Origin: CAMCXT01 sp046302715
GTDB taxonomy: Bacteria > Bacteroidota > Bacteroidia > M30B66
NCBI GenBank assembly: GCA_046302715.1
Contig: JBKCHQ010000260.1
Span: forward strand, 1-5,297
Direction: 5' to 3'
Length of the DNA stretch: 5,297 bases
Shown: positions 5,216-5,297 of the stretch, in pieces
Numbering within the stretch: position 1 is the stretch's first letter
Layout of the letters: every line of letters begins with the position of its first letter
The notes under the pieces: model-generated
What the model saw: the letters and a program-made list of their open reading frames with translations, nothing else
The model's database searches: none
Told to the model about the DNA's origin: nothing
Position numbers and translations under genes: made by a program

Positions 5216-5297
5216 CAAAGCAGAAAGTACAAAATAGAAAGTACAAAGTAGAAAGTACAAAGTAGAAAGTACAAAGTAGAAAGTACAAAGTAGAAAG
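5216..5297 (+). repeat. Heptamer tandem array with a 14-bp higher-order unit, running off the right edge
   Basis: Eleven complete 7-bp units plus a partial one lie in exact register. They alternate between CAAAGTA and GAAAGTA, giving a 14-bp higher-order repeat, GAAAGTACAAAGTA. The first CAAA units nearest the gene are degenerate (CAAAGCA, CAAAATA); from 5237 to the window end the repeat is perfect. It begins 8 bp after the stop codon of the FISUMP gene, on the coding strand, and the true length is unknown because it reaches the window edge. GAAAGTA is shared with the array at 185-275. The near-perfect copies suggest recent expansion or continuing homogenisation. Confidence 0.92.

Noticed and set aside
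5216..5297. CRISPR array reading of the right-edge repeat.
   Set aside because: Units are 7 or 14 bp with no unique spacers, and there are no cas genes. It is a simple tandem repeat.

Overview
The window looks like Bacteroidota DNA, probably from a flavobacterial, chitinophagal or related lineage. The reasons are three secreted proteins built from modules typical of that phylum (two carrying the 'Fibrobacter succinogenes major paralogous' FISUMP domain), a promoter-like TAnnTTTG box instead of a sigma70 -10 box, no clear Shine-Dalgarno sites, and heptamer intergenic repeats. No housekeeping gene is present, so the genus cannot be given.

Layout. Positions 1-160 (minus) hold the first 53 codons of a secreted protein that runs off the left edge. 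Positions 185-275 are a 13-unit heptamer array in the short gap before the next gene. Positions 281-1453 (minus) encode a 390-residue secreted FISUMP protein whose N-terminal module is paralogous to that of the left-edge gene. Positions 1454-1737 are intergenic: a TAnnTTTG promoter box for the FISUMP gene and, at 1613-1705, a compact GC-rich element with strong secondary structure, one end of which looks like a terminator for the operon to its right. Positions 1738-4145 (minus) are a two-gene operon: an MBOAT-family membrane O-acyltransferase followed, with a one-base stop/start overlap, by a membrane-anchored SGNH-like protein. Positions 4146-4289 are a divergent intergenic region. Positions 4290-5207 (plus) encode a second complete FISUMP protein with a different N-terminal module. 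From 5216 to the right edge there is a second heptamer array.

How the genes may work together. The MBOAT and SGNH-like proteins form a recognisable pair: the MBOAT protein is expected to move an acyl (usually acetyl) group across the inner membrane, and the extracytoplasmic SGNH protein to place it on a polysaccharide or other envelope glycan. The glycan is not identifiable from this window. The FISUMP proteins are probably exported surface proteins of unknown function; no functional link to the acylation pair is visible beyond proximity.

Most notable: (i) both complete FISUMP genes are followed within 5-8 bp of the stop codon by an array of the same GAAAGNN heptamer on the coding strand; (ii) the two FISUMP domains are about 71% identical over their first 103 residues yet are joined to unrelated N-terminal modules; (iii) the SGNH-like protein has its Ser motif first and its Asp-x-His motif last, opposite to AlgX/AlgJ; (iv) the 93-bp GC-rich structured element is a good candidate for a dispersed intergenic repeat or structured RNA. 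I did not find evidence of a complete new defence or mobile system.
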